In this document: piece after piece, positions 27,155-34,871 of the stretch | How positions within the stretch are numbered: the stretch's first letter is position 1 | Layout: each line of letters opens with the position of its first letter | Source: Bog-756 sp963725395 | GTDB lineage: Bacteria > Actinomycetota > Acidimicrobiia > Acidimicrobiales > RAAP-2 | DNA: 64,000 nucleotides | Reading direction: 5' to 3' | Assembly: GCA_963725395.1 (NCBI GenBank) | Contig: CAVRYH010000004.1 | Location: 124,001-188,000 of the forward strand | Position numbers and translations under genes: made by a program | Notes under the pieces: model-generated | Told to the model about the DNA's origin: nothing | Database searches by the model: none | What the model saw: only the letters and a program-made list of their open reading frames with translations

Positions 27155-28294
27155 TCACCCGGCGGCGATGCCCTCCAGTCCGCTGTGTCCGGGGAGCTCG
27201 GGTGCCGCCGTCCCGGTCGGGACCAGCGCTCCGGTGGGCGTGACGGCGAACGAGTCGACCAGGTCGCTGCCACCGGTCTCCACGAACAGGGCCGTGCCGT
27301 CAGAGCTCGCCGCCAGGTCGATCGGTCCGGCACTGGTGGCGGTCGAGCCGACCAGCACCGGCTGCCCGTGGGCACCGACCGTGTAGGAGGTCACCGTGGC
27401 ACTGCCGGCGTTGGAGCCGAAGAAGAAGCGGTTGCCGGCGTTGGCCACCCAACAGAGCGCGGTCAGACCGTCGGTCACCGAACCCAGCTCCGATGTCGTG
27501 CCGGTGGGAGAGATGGCGTAGGTCGTCACCGCGCTGGTGCCGGCCTCGGTTACCACTAGGCGCCCGAACTGATCGAACGTGAACCCGAAGGGGACCGGGG
27601 TCGCCGACTTGTTCACCACCGGCGAGGACAGCGCGCCGGAGGGCGAGACGGCAAAGACGTCGATGTCGCTGCCATTGGCCTTGGTGGTGACGACCAACTG
27701 CCGTCCGTCGGGCGTGAAGCCGATCTGGCCGGGGGTGTTCAGGAACTGGGGCGTCAACCCGGGGGTGAGACCGAGCGATCTGGCACTGCCGGGGATGGGT
27801 TGGAGGGAGTTGGCGTAGTAGCCCTGGACCTCGCCCTCCCCTCCGGCGTTGAGCACGTAGATGAGGTCACCGCTCACCGCCACACTCACCGGGATCGTGC
27901 CACCGGAGGGAACGACGCGTTGGAACCCGAGGAAGGGGCCGAACGTGTGGAATTCGGTGATCGTGTTGGAGCCGCCGTTGACTCCCACCAGAAGCTGATC
28001 GGCGGCGTTGTACACCAGACCGCCCTGGGAGGCGAGATCGTCCACGGCGGCACCCCCGAGGGCGATGCCGAGGCCGCCGGTATCCGTCCGGCCCACCTGG
28101 CGGAGTCCACCGCCCCAGGTCCGCTGATAACTCACGATCTGGTTGCCGGTGGGGTCATTGGTCTGCACGAAGACCGGGGCGCCGCCACCCGAGGGTCCCT
28201 GGAACTGGTCGGCTCCGGCGGCACCGGGCAAACAGAGGGCGGCGACGGCTGCTCCGGCTCCCAGGAGCGTGGCCAGCTTGAGGGTTCGTCTCAT
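27155..28294 (-). CDS. Secreted seven-bladed beta-propeller-like protein
   Basis: 379 residues. Basic start and hydrophobic core (MRRTLKLATLLGAGAAVAAL) with likely cleavage after AGA. The mature part has repeated blade-like units such as VSVAVSGDLIYVLNAGG, GQIGFTPDGRQLVVTTKANG, PFGFTFDQFGRLVVTEAGTS, IDLAASSDGTALFVETGG, as in the lactonase/YVTN propellers. It is an extracellular protein of unknown ligand. It is divergent from the ECF sigma gene and could be a target of that sigma factor. It has an inverted repeat 18 bases upstream of its start. Confidence 0.8.
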   Translation of the reverse strand: MRRTLKLATLLGAGAAVAALCLPGAAGADQFQGPSGGGAPVFVQTNDPTGNQIVSYQRTWGGGLRQVGRTDTGGLGIALGGAAVDDLASQGGLVYNAADQLLVGVNGGSNTITEFHTFGPFLGFQRVVPSGGTIPVSVAVSGDLIYVLNAGGEGEVQGYYANSLQPIPGSARSLGLTPGLTPQFLNTPGQIGFTPDGRQLVVTTKANGSDIDVFAVSPSGALSSPVVNKSATPVPFGFTFDQFGRLVVTEAGTSAVTTYAISPTGTTSELGSVTDGLTALCWVANAGNRFFFGSNAGSATVTSYTVGAHGQPVLVGSTATSAGPIDLAASSDGTALFVETGGSDLVDSFAVTPTGALVPTGTAAPELPGHSGLEGIAAG

Positions 28295-28311
28295 CGGAAT
28301 TCTCCTTCAGT

Positions 28312-28329
28312 GGTGACAGGGTTGTCACC
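28312..28329. repeat. Inverted repeat upstream of the beta-propeller gene
   Basis: GGTGACA-GGGT-TGTCACC, a perfect 7-bp inverted repeat in the 253-base divergent region between the propeller gene and the sigma gene. It may be an operator or a leader hairpin of the propeller transcript. Confidence 0.45.
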
Positions 28330-28547
28330 TCTCGGTCCTCCGGCTCACGGTGGCGTTACAGCGACAGACGGAGTTCTTCGGCGGAGAGGTGGCAGTCACC
28401 GTCCCCGTGTAACGGAGTGGGGCGGCAACGGGACTACAGCGGTGTTTCGGTGTCCACGAACAGGAAGCCCATGCTGCGCCCATGCCGCTCGAACCCGACT
28501 CGCCTGATCGTCACCACCGGGGCCCGGGTGGACCTACGCTGCGGTTC

Positions 28548-29145
28548 ATGGAGTCGGATGTCGATCTGCTCGCTCGACTCCGGTCCGGGGACGAAGAGGC
28601 GTTCGTGACCCTGGTCCGCCGCTACAACGGATCGCTGCTCCGGGTGGCCCGCTCCTATGTCCCGAGCGACTCGGTCGCCGAGGAGGCGGTCCAGGAGACG
28701 TGGATGGGTGTGGTCCGGGGTGTGGACCGGTTCGAGGGACGGTCGTCGTTCAAGACCTGGCTCTTCCGCATCCTGGTCAACCGGGCGCGGTCCGCCGGAG
28801 TGCGCGAACCGAGGACGGTGACCCTGACCGCGGGGGAGCCCACGGTCGACCCGTCGCGCTTCAACGCGGCAGGGGGCGTGGGCGGAGCCGCTCCCCCCGT
28901 GGGAGTCCGACGCCGACGACCGGCTGGTGGCGGCCACGTGGTCCCAGACCCTGGGGAACGCACTCGGCGACCTGCCGGCGCGCCAGAGGGAGATCGTCGT
29001 GCTGAGGGACGTCGAGGGGATGGCCACCGAGGACGTCTGCGACGTCCTCGGCATCACCGAAGGCAACCAGCGGGTCCTCTTGCACCGCGGACGGAGCCGA
29101 CTGCGCACGATCCTCGAGGCCGAGCTCGCGGTGAGGGGGCGGTGA
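28548..29145 (+). pseudogene. ECF-type RNA polymerase sigma factor, one-base frameshift
   Basis: From ATG 28548 the first part (MESDVDLLARLRSGDEEAFV, then SLLRVARSYVPSD, AEEAVQETWMGVVRGVDRFE, SFKTWLFRILVNRAR) is sigma region 2. Region 4 (LGNALGDLPARQREIVVLRD, ATEDVCDVLGITEGNQRVLL) lies one base out of frame, ending at TGA 29143-29145. A run of six C at 28893-28898 separates them; with five C the protein reads through the linker as AAPPWESDADDRLVAATW. The restored protein is about 198 residues, normal for an ECF sigma. The tract is the kind of site where both sequence errors and real slippage occur. The anti-sigma gene starts on the last base of its stop (TGATG). Confidence 0.85.
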
Positions 29146-29408
29146 TGAACGTCCTTCGACGCAGGGAGGACCTGGTGTGCCGTCAGGTGGTGGAACTGGT
29201 GACGGACTACCTCGAGGGCGCTCTGTCCCGCTCGGACCGTCGTCGGTTCGAGCGCCACCTCCGCCACTGCCCCAACTGCACGACCTATCTCGCCCAGATT
29301 CGCCAGACCATCGAGGTGGCGGGGACCCTGGAGCCCGAGGACCTGTCCCCCGAGGCCCGCCGGGAGTTCACCGCCCTCTACCGACGGTGGCGCGAGGACG
29401 ACGCCTAG
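29145..29408 (+). CDS. Zinc-finger anti-sigma factor
   Basis: 87 residues with an N-terminal zf-HC2 domain: EDLVCRQVVELVTDYLEGAL and HLRHCPNCTTYLAQI, i.e. the HxxxCxxC zinc motif of ZAS anti-sigma factors. No transmembrane segment follows, so it would be a soluble, possibly redox- or metal-responsive anti-sigma. The ATG overlaps the sigma stop by one base, so the two are translationally coupled, and it is the natural partner. Convergent with the ltp2-like gene six bases away. Confidence 0.9.
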   Translation: MNVLRRREDLVCRQVVELVTDYLEGALSRSDRRRFERHLRHCPNCTTYLAQIRQTIEVAGTLEPEDLSPEARREFTALYRRWREDDA

Positions 29409-29414
29409 GCACGG

Positions 29415-30602
29415 TCAGCGGTCGACGCCGAGGATGAGCCCACTGGTCGGCACCCCGGTGCCGGCGGTGACCAGCGCATGGCTGACGTCGGGTACCTGGT
29501 TCACCGAGGTGCCCCGCACCTGACGGACCCCCTCGGCGATCCCGTTCATGCCGTGCAGGTACGCCTCGCCGAGCTGGCCCCCGTGGGTGTTGACGGGCAG
29601 GCCGCCACCGAGCTCGATGTTGCCGTCCCGGACGAAGTCCTTGGCCTCGCCCTTGGCGCAGAAGCCCAGCTCCTCGAGCTGGTAGAGCACGTAGGGCGTG
29701 AAGTGGTCGTAGAGGACCGCCGTCTGGATGTCGTCGGGCGACAGTCCCGAGGTGCGCCACAGCTGGCGGGCCACCGACGCCATCTCCCCCAGTCCGCACA
29801 GATCGTCGTAGTAGTAGGAGGTCATCATCTCCTGGCCGGGCCCTGATCCCTGGGCCGCCGCCTCGATGACCACCGGCGTGCTCGCCAGGTCCCGCGCCCG
29901 CTCGAGGGAGGTGACCACCAGGGCCTGGCCGCCGTCGGTCTCCTGGCAGCAGTCGAGGAGGTGGAGCGGCTCCACGATCCACCGGGACGCCTGGTGGTCC
30001 TCGAGGGTGATCGGCTTCTCGTAGAACCAGGCCTTCGGATTGGTCGCCGCGTGCTTCCGGTCGGCGACGGCCACCCGCCCCAGGTCCTCGGACGTGGCCC
30101 CGGTCACGTGCAGATAGCGCTGGGCGGCCATGGCCACCCACTGGGCGGGGGTGAGCAGTCCGACGGGCGCGTACCAGGCGAAATTGGCGGTCTCCGCGTT
30201 GGGCACGGGCGCTCGGTCCTGCACGCCGGTCCCGAACCGGTTCCCCGAGCGCTCGTTGAACGCCCGGTAACAGACCACCACGTCGGCCACGCCGGCCTGC
30301 ACCGCCATGGCCGCCTGCTGGATCGTGGCGCATCCCGCTCCCCCGCCGTAGTGGATCCGGCTGAAGAACGTGAGCTCCCCCATGCCCAGGCTGCGGGCGA
30401 TCTCGATCTCCGGATTGGTGTCCGAGCTGAACGTGACCATGCCGTCCACGTCGGCCGGCTGGAGACCGGCGTCACGGAGCGCCAGATCGACGGCCTCGCA
30501 GGCCAGGCGGAGCTCGCTCCGGCCGGACTCCTTCGAGAACTCGGTGGCACCGATGCCGACGACGGCCGTGTTGCCGGTGAATGCGTGGGCCTCGCCGCTC
30601 AC
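29415..30602 (-). CDS. ltp2: Ltp2-like thiolase-fold lipid-transfer protein (side-chain retro-aldolase)
   Basis: 395 residues from GTG 30602 overlapping the upstream stop (GTGA). Thiolase-superfamily pattern: NTAVVGIGATEFSKESGRSE, ACEAVDLALRDAGLQPADVD, SRIHYGGGAGCATIQQAAMA, NTHGGQLGEAYLHGMNGIAE. In M. tuberculosis Ltp2 forms a complex with the DUF35 domain of ChsH2 and cleaves the C17-hydroxylated side chain of the sterol intermediate, releasing propionyl-CoA. Here it is the last gene of the same operon type, with chsH1-, fadE28-, chsH2- and fadE29-like genes before it. The assignment rests on family and context together. Confidence 0.88.
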   Translation of the reverse strand: MSGEAHAFTGNTAVVGIGATEFSKESGRSELRLACEAVDLALRDAGLQPADVDGMVTFSSDTNPEIEIARSLGMGELTFFSRIHYGGGAGCATIQQAAMAVQAGVADVVVCYRAFNERSGNRFGTGVQDRAPVPNAETANFAWYAPVGLLTPAQWVAMAAQRYLHVTGATSEDLGRVAVADRKHAATNPKAWFYEKPITLEDHQASRWIVEPLHLLDCCQETDGGQALVVTSLERARDLASTPVVIEAAAQGSGPGQEMMTSYYYDDLCGLGEMASVARQLWRTSGLSPDDIQTAVLYDHFTPYVLYQLEELGFCAKGEAKDFVRDGNIELGGGLPVNTHGGQLGEAYLHGMNGIAEGVRQVRGTSVNQVPDVSHALVTAGTGVPTSGLILGVDR

Positions 30603-31078
30603 TGGAGGGGACCGCCACCGGCGGGGAGGGTCAGCCGCACCGTCCCGGTGACATGGTCGCCCAGGCTGTTGGCCCCCACCACCGTCACCACCACGCCACC
30701 CCGGCCGTCGGTGCCGGCCTGTTCGTCCCTGGCGGTCACCGACCCGGTGAGGGTCATGGTGTCGTCGGGATAGTTGGGGGCGCCGAGGCGGATGTTGACG
30801 TCGGTGAGCACGGCGCCGGGCCCCGCCCAGTCGGTCACGTAGCGGCCGACGATCCCGTTGGTGGACAGGATGTTCATGAAGATGTCCTTGGAGCCGCGCT
30901 CTTCGGCGAGCACCGGGTCGTGGTGGACGTCCTGGTAGTCGCGTGACGCGATGGCGGTGGAGATGATCAGGGTCCGGGTCAGTGGGATGGAGAGCACGGG
31001 GAGGAGATCGCCGACGGCCACCTCCTCGAAGCGGAGGGTGTGGGTGTCCACCCGTATCGTCTCGTGGTCGGTGGTCAT
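30599..31078 (-). CDS. chsH1: ChsH1-like MaoC hydratase subunit
   Basis: 159 residues, a single hotdog domain. The hydratase-2 signature Asp-x4-His is present in IASRDYQDVHHDP, so this subunit should carry the active site. In mycobacteria ChsH1 pairs with ChsH2 to hydrate the 3-oxo-4,17-pregnadiene-20-carboxyl-CoA intermediate. ATG 31078 overlaps the stop of the preceding dehydrogenase (ATGA), and its own stop overlaps the ltp2-like start. Confidence 0.87.
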   Translation of the reverse strand: MTTDHETIRVDTHTLRFEEVAVGDLLPVLSIPLTRTLIISTAIASRDYQDVHHDPVLAEERGSKDIFMNILSTNGIVGRYVTDWAGPGAVLTDVNIRLGAPNYPDDTMTLTGSVTARDEQAGTDGRGGVVVTVVGANSLGDHVTGTVRLTLPAGGGPLQ

Positions 31079-32235
31079 GCCGACACCGTCCGCCCGGCCT
31101 GCAGCTCGCCCGCCAGCTGTCCGCCCAAGCGGGCCAGCTGCCCGCTCGGAGAGCCGAGCAAGAGCTCGATCTGCTTGCCCCACAGGAAGTATCGGTGGAT
31201 CGGGTAGGAGATGTCGGCGCCCATGCCACCGTGCAGGTGTTGGGTGGCGAACACGGCGCGCTGGCCGGCATCGGACGCGAACCACGACGCCACACTCACG
31301 GCGAGATCGGCGTCGAGGCCGTTGTCGAGGCGCCATGCGGCCTGCCACATGGTGACGCGGATGGCCTCGGTGTCGATGGCGGCGTCGGCGGCCCGGAGCA
31401 TCGTGCCCTGGAACGTCGACAGCGGACGGCCGAACTGCTCACGGGCGTTCAGGTACGAGGCGGTCTGGGCGACAGCCGCCTCGGTCACGCCGACCTGCAG
31501 CGCACACAGGCCGGTCCAGGCACGATTGAGCATCCAGGCCACGATGTCCCGCCCCCCTCCGGGGTCCCCGTCGGCCAGGAGCCGATCGGAGGCGATGACC
31601 ACATGGTCGAGATGGAGGTGGGGGTGGATCTCGCGGTTGGTGGTGACGGCCCGCTCAATCGTCACCCCGGTCGAACCCGTGTCCACCACGGCGACGACCA
31701 CCCCGCCGTCGAGTGAGGCCGGGACGAGGACCCGGTCGGCCACATGGGCGTAGGGGACGGCGAACGCCGTGCCTGACAGGACGACGCCGTCGGCACCCCG
31801 TTCCCCTTCGATCGACGGCTGTCCGGTGCCGCCGACGGCCAGATCGCCGGCCACGTCGGTCAGCGCGGCGCTGAGGACGGACTCCCCCCGGACGACGCCG
31901 GCCAGGACGTCCGCCTTCAGAGGTTCCGAGCCGAACTCGGCGATGGGGAGCGCCCCGAGCACGAGGGTGGCCCACAGCGGCAGAGGAGCCACCACCTTGC
32001 CCTGCTCCTCGAGGACCAGGGCCAACTCGACCATGCCGTAGCCGCCACCGCCGAACGACGTCGGGACGGCCAGGCCCAACAGGTCAGCTTTCGCCAGCTC
32101 GGCCCACAGCTCGCGGTCGAAGCGGTCCTCGGTGGCCTCCACCTCTTGGACCCGGTCGGGTGTGACCAGTCCGGCGAAGATGCCCTCCACCGCCTGGCGG
32201 ACGGCCAGTTGCTCCTCGTTGAGGGTGAAATCCAT
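31075..32235 (-). CDS. fadE28: FadE28-like acyl-CoA dehydrogenase subunit (ChsE1 type)
   Basis: 386 residues. Acyl-CoA dehydrogenase fold from MDFTLNEEQLAVRQAVEGIF through LGLAVPTSFGGGGYGMVELA to ATQHLHGGMGADISYPIHRY. The N- and middle domains are degenerate compared with homotetrameric enzymes, typical of the FadE28 partner in the alpha2-beta2 dehydrogenases of sterol side-chain oxidation. It would pair with the FadE29-like subunit at 33312. Its ATG shares one base with the stop of the OB-fold gene (TGATG). Confidence 0.87.
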   Translation of the reverse strand: MDFTLNEEQLAVRQAVEGIFAGLVTPDRVQEVEATEDRFDRELWAELAKADLLGLAVPTSFGGGGYGMVELALVLEEQGKVVAPLPLWATLVLGALPIAEFGSEPLKADVLAGVVRGESVLSAALTDVAGDLAVGGTGQPSIEGERGADGVVLSGTAFAVPYAHVADRVLVPASLDGGVVVAVVDTGSTGVTIERAVTTNREIHPHLHLDHVVIASDRLLADGDPGGGRDIVAWMLNRAWTGLCALQVGVTEAAVAQTASYLNAREQFGRPLSTFQGTMLRAADAAIDTEAIRVTMWQAAWRLDNGLDADLAVSVASWFASDAGQRAVFATQHLHGGMGADISYPIHRYFLWGKQIELLLGSPSGQLARLGGQLAGELQAGRTVSA

Positions 32236-32702
32236 CAGCTCTTCCTTGGTTCAGTGGTGGCGGACGCCACCGGCGCCGGACGAAAGACCGGCAGGGTCAG
32301 GTCGTCGTCGAACGCCTCGAACGTGGCGACGACCGGCATGCCGATGAAGATGGACTCCGGCGTGATGTCGGCCACGTTGGCCACCAGCCGGGTGCCCTCT
32401 TCGAGCTCGACGAGGGCCACCACCAACGGATAGTCGAACGCCGGGACCTGCGGGTAGTGGTTGACGACGAAGCTGTAGATGGTGCCCCGGCCCGAGGCGA
32501 CCTCTGTGTCCCACTCGAACGACTGACAGTTGGCACACGCCGGGCGCGGCGGGTGGCGGAGCGTGCCGCAGGCGGTGCAGCGCTGGACCAGGAGCTTGTG
32601 CTCCTTGGCCCCCTCAAAGAAGAACCGGTTGTCCTGGGTGAGTGCGGGCCGGGGGCGTCGGGGTCGGCCGGGGTCGGCACTGGCCTCCGGGGTGGCGGAC
32701 AC
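32235..32702 (-). CDS. chsH2: DUF35/OB-fold zinc-ribbon part of a ChsH2-like protein
   Basis: 155 residues from GTG 32702. Zinc ribbon CTACGTLRHPPRPACANC followed by an OB fold (GRGTIYSFVVNHYPQVPAFD, PLVVALVELEEGTRLVANV). In mycobacterial ChsH2 the same domain is fused behind a MaoC domain and binds Ltp2. Here it overlaps the 3' end of the MaoC frame by 89 bases and lies one base out of frame with it, so deleting one base near 32703-32725 would recreate the fusion. An independent gene starting at this GTG is equally possible from sequence alone. Confidence 0.82.
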   Translation of the reverse strand: MSATPEASADPGRPRRPRPALTQDNRFFFEGAKEHKLLVQRCTACGTLRHPPRPACANCQSFEWDTEVASGRGTIYSFVVNHYPQVPAFDYPLVVALVELEEGTRLVANVADITPESIFIGMPVVATFEAFDDDLTLPVFRPAPVASATTEPRKS

Positions 32703-33315
32703 CGATTCCGGCTTCGGCTTCGGCCGGAATTTCGAGGATCCGGAAGAGCATCGTCGCCACCACCCGGCCGTCTTGGTCGGCGTACTCGAGTTTGGTGGTG
32801 ATGAAGTGGCCCACGCCGAGGCCGGTCGCCTTCTGCCCCGACACCGCGTCGATGGTCGACGTGACCTCGAGGTGGTCGCCGGGCACCAGGGGCCGGTCGT
32901 AGTGCTGGTCGCAATTGGTGGCCACCACCGAGGTGAAGCCGTGCTCGTCGAGCAGGGCCATCAGGCGGTCGCTGGGCGAGTCGTCCTTCGGGTGCCCGCC
33001 CGTTTCGCCCCCCGTGTCGCGCTGGGCTCGGGCGGCATCGGACGCCTGGGAGGCACGTAGCCCCCGCATGATCCAGGCCTGGAGCATGGTCGGTGGCGCG
33101 ATGATCCCAGGGAACCCGACCGCGCGGGCCGCCTCGTCGTCCACGTAGACGGGGTTGTGGTCGCCCATCGCCTCAACCCAGTGTCGGATCATGGGAAGGT
33201 TCACCGCGTCCGGCGCCCGCTGCACCGGACCGGTCGACAGGCCGACGAACGACTGCAGCTGCTCGTCCAGCGACACGCCCGAGCTGGTCGGTGCCGCGGT
33301 CCCCGCCGACGTCAC
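32614..33315 (-). CDS. chsH2: ChsH2-like MaoC domain protein (N-terminal part)
   Basis: 233 residues from GTG 33315, overlapping the fadE29-like stop (GTGA). MaoC N-terminal dehydratase fold: MIRHWVEAMGDHNPVYVDDE, GFPGIIAPPTMLQAWIMRGL, DHLEVTSTIDAVSGQKATG. The catalytic His of the Asp-x4-His motif is Tyr (GDHNPVY), as expected for the non-catalytic ChsH2 partner of ChsH1. The last 30 or so residues (GIGVRHPGGQCRPRPTP...) look like out-of-frame sequence, because the neighbouring frame there encodes the start of the OB-fold protein. See the entry at 32235. Confidence 0.82.
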   Translation of the reverse strand: MTSAGTAAPTSSGVSLDEQLQSFVGLSTGPVQRAPDAVNLPMIRHWVEAMGDHNPVYVDDEAARAVGFPGIIAPPTMLQAWIMRGLRASQASDAARAQRDTGGETGGHPKDDSPSDRLMALLDEHGFTSVVATNCDQHYDRPLVPGDHLEVTSTIDAVSGQKATGLGVGHFITTKLEYADQDGRVVATMLFRILEIPAEAEAGIGVRHPGGQCRPRPTPTPPARTHPGQPVLL

Positions 33316-34472
33316 CTGGCCGACCGCTTCATGCCGAGACCGGCCATGGCCAGGATCTCGCGCTGGATCTCGTTGACCCCACCGCCGAACGTGTTGATCT
33401 GCGCCTGACGGCCGGCGCGCTCCAGCTCGCCGTGCAGCACCTCCCCCGGTGAGCCCGGGCTCAGATAGCCGGCGGCCCCCACGATCCCGAGCAGCCGGCG
33501 GTAGATCTCGACGGTCGACTCGGTCCCGAAGACCTTCACCGACGACGAGTCCGCCGGGCCGAGGGTGCCGTCCGCCACCGCCGCGGTCATGCGCCAGTTG
33601 AGCAGCTTCTGGGCCTCGAGCAGCGCGTAGGTGCGGGCCAGGTCCTGTTGGATCCAACCCACGCCGGAAAGGCCCTGCTCGCCGACCCACTGGGCCACCT
33701 CGTCCCACAGCCGGAAGGCGAGGGCGCTCACCGCAGCCAGGCCGACCCGCTCGTGGTTGAGCTGCCCGGTGATCAGTCTCCACCCCTCGTTCAGGCCGCC
33801 CACCAGGGACGAACGGGGCACCCGCACGTCGTCGTAGTAGGAGGCCGTCGTGGCCACACCGCCCACCGTCACGATCGGGGTGCACGAGAACCCGGGCGTC
33901 GATGTCGGCACCATGATGATGGAGATCCCCTTGTGCTTGGGGGCGTCGGGATCGGTGCGGGCGGCCAGCCAGATGTAGTCGGCCTGGTCGGCGCCGCTCG
34001 TGAAGATCTTGTTCCCGTTGATCACCCACTCGTCCCCGTCCAGTTCGGCGCGGGTGCGCAGCGACGCCAGATCGGTGCCGGCCCCGGGTTCGGTGTAGCC
34101 GATGGCACAGTTGATCTCACCCGCCAGGATCCCCGAGAGGAAGAACTTCTTCTGTTGCTCGGACCCGTGCTCGATGAGCATCGGTCCCACCGTGTTCAGC
34201 GTCACGAAGGGGAACGGCGCCCGGGCCCGTTGCACCTCGTTGAAGAAGATGAACTGGTCGCTGGTCGGCCTGCCCTGGCCGCCGTACTCCTTGGGCCAGC
34301 CGATGCCCAGCCAGCCGTCCTGGCCCATCCGGCGTACGACGGAACGGAAGGTCTTCCCTCCTTCAGGCTCGAAATCCAGTGCGTGGCGGACGTCCTTCGT
34401 CAGCAGGTCGGCGAAGTAGGCACGCAGCTCCCCTCGAAGGGCCCGCTGCTCGGAAGTCTCCTCGAGGTACAT
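33312..34472 (-). CDS. fadE29: FadE29-like acyl-CoA dehydrogenase subunit (ChsE2 type)
   Basis: 386 residues from ATG 34472, chosen because GGAGG lies 10 bases upstream and the protein then begins MYLEETSEQRALRGELRAYF like FadE29. An in-frame start 33 bases earlier exists. Blocks: GWLGIGWPKEYGGQGRPTSD, INCAIGYTEPGAGTDLASLR, NKIFTSGADQADYIWLAART, TQLNHERV-like ITGQLNHERVGLAAVS, and the end FGGGVNEIQREILAMAGLG. First gene of the five-gene operon fadE29-chsH2-fadE28-chsH1-ltp2, all with 1-4 base overlaps, and divergent from the P450. Confidence 0.88.
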   Translation of the reverse strand: MYLEETSEQRALRGELRAYFADLLTKDVRHALDFEPEGGKTFRSVVRRMGQDGWLGIGWPKEYGGQGRPTSDQFIFFNEVQRARAPFPFVTLNTVGPMLIEHGSEQQKKFFLSGILAGEINCAIGYTEPGAGTDLASLRTRAELDGDEWVINGNKIFTSGADQADYIWLAARTDPDAPKHKGISIIMVPTSTPGFSCTPIVTVGGVATTASYYDDVRVPRSSLVGGLNEGWRLITGQLNHERVGLAAVSALAFRLWDEVAQWVGEQGLSGVGWIQQDLARTYALLEAQKLLNWRMTAAVADGTLGPADSSSVKVFGTESTVEIYRRLLGIVGAAGYLSPGSPGEVLHGELERAGRQAQINTFGGGVNEIQREILAMAGLGMKRSAR

Positions 34473-34871
34473 GGCGTGTGATCCTCCGCTCGTGACGACT
34501 GACATCGTTGGTGACTACTTCATGCCGGCTACTGCATTCCGGCTACTGCATCCCTTTCCGTGGTGCGGGGAAGCCAGAACTCCGGGGCCGCACCGATGGT
34601 CGGCGGATGGCGGCCGAGCCCCAGGCAGCAGATGCCGCCCACCACTCGCCCCACACACACGTCCCACCCCAGCACTACACCGTTCTCCAGCGGCATCCTT
34701 GCCGAACCGTCACCGGCGTCGCCACCGGTACCACCCGCCGTGCCTTGTGGGGGGCAGGTCGGGTCTGCCTATGATAACTGATACACGTTCTAGAAACGTC
34801 ATCCTGGCTGACGAGGGGACAGGCCCGTCCCCACTCGTCACGGCCGGGCGGGCAGGTATGGGGGAGACATC
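34473..34871. other. Divergent promoter region between the sterol operon and the P450 gene
   Basis: 399 bases without a convincing gene. The right half contains the KstR-like site at 34779-34792, embedded in a longer palindrome-like stretch (ACGTTCTAGAAACGT around the 8-bp palindrome TTCTAGAA). The left part is C-rich and shows nothing. Promoters for both directions are expected here. Confidence 0.5.
34779..34792. promoter_or_regulatory. KstR-like operator upstream of the P450 gene
   Basis: TGATACACGTTCTA matches TNNAACNNGTTNNA at 7 of 8 fixed positions (TAC for AAC). It is 79 bases before the P450 ATG and could also serve the divergent fadE29-like operon. Confidence 0.55.
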
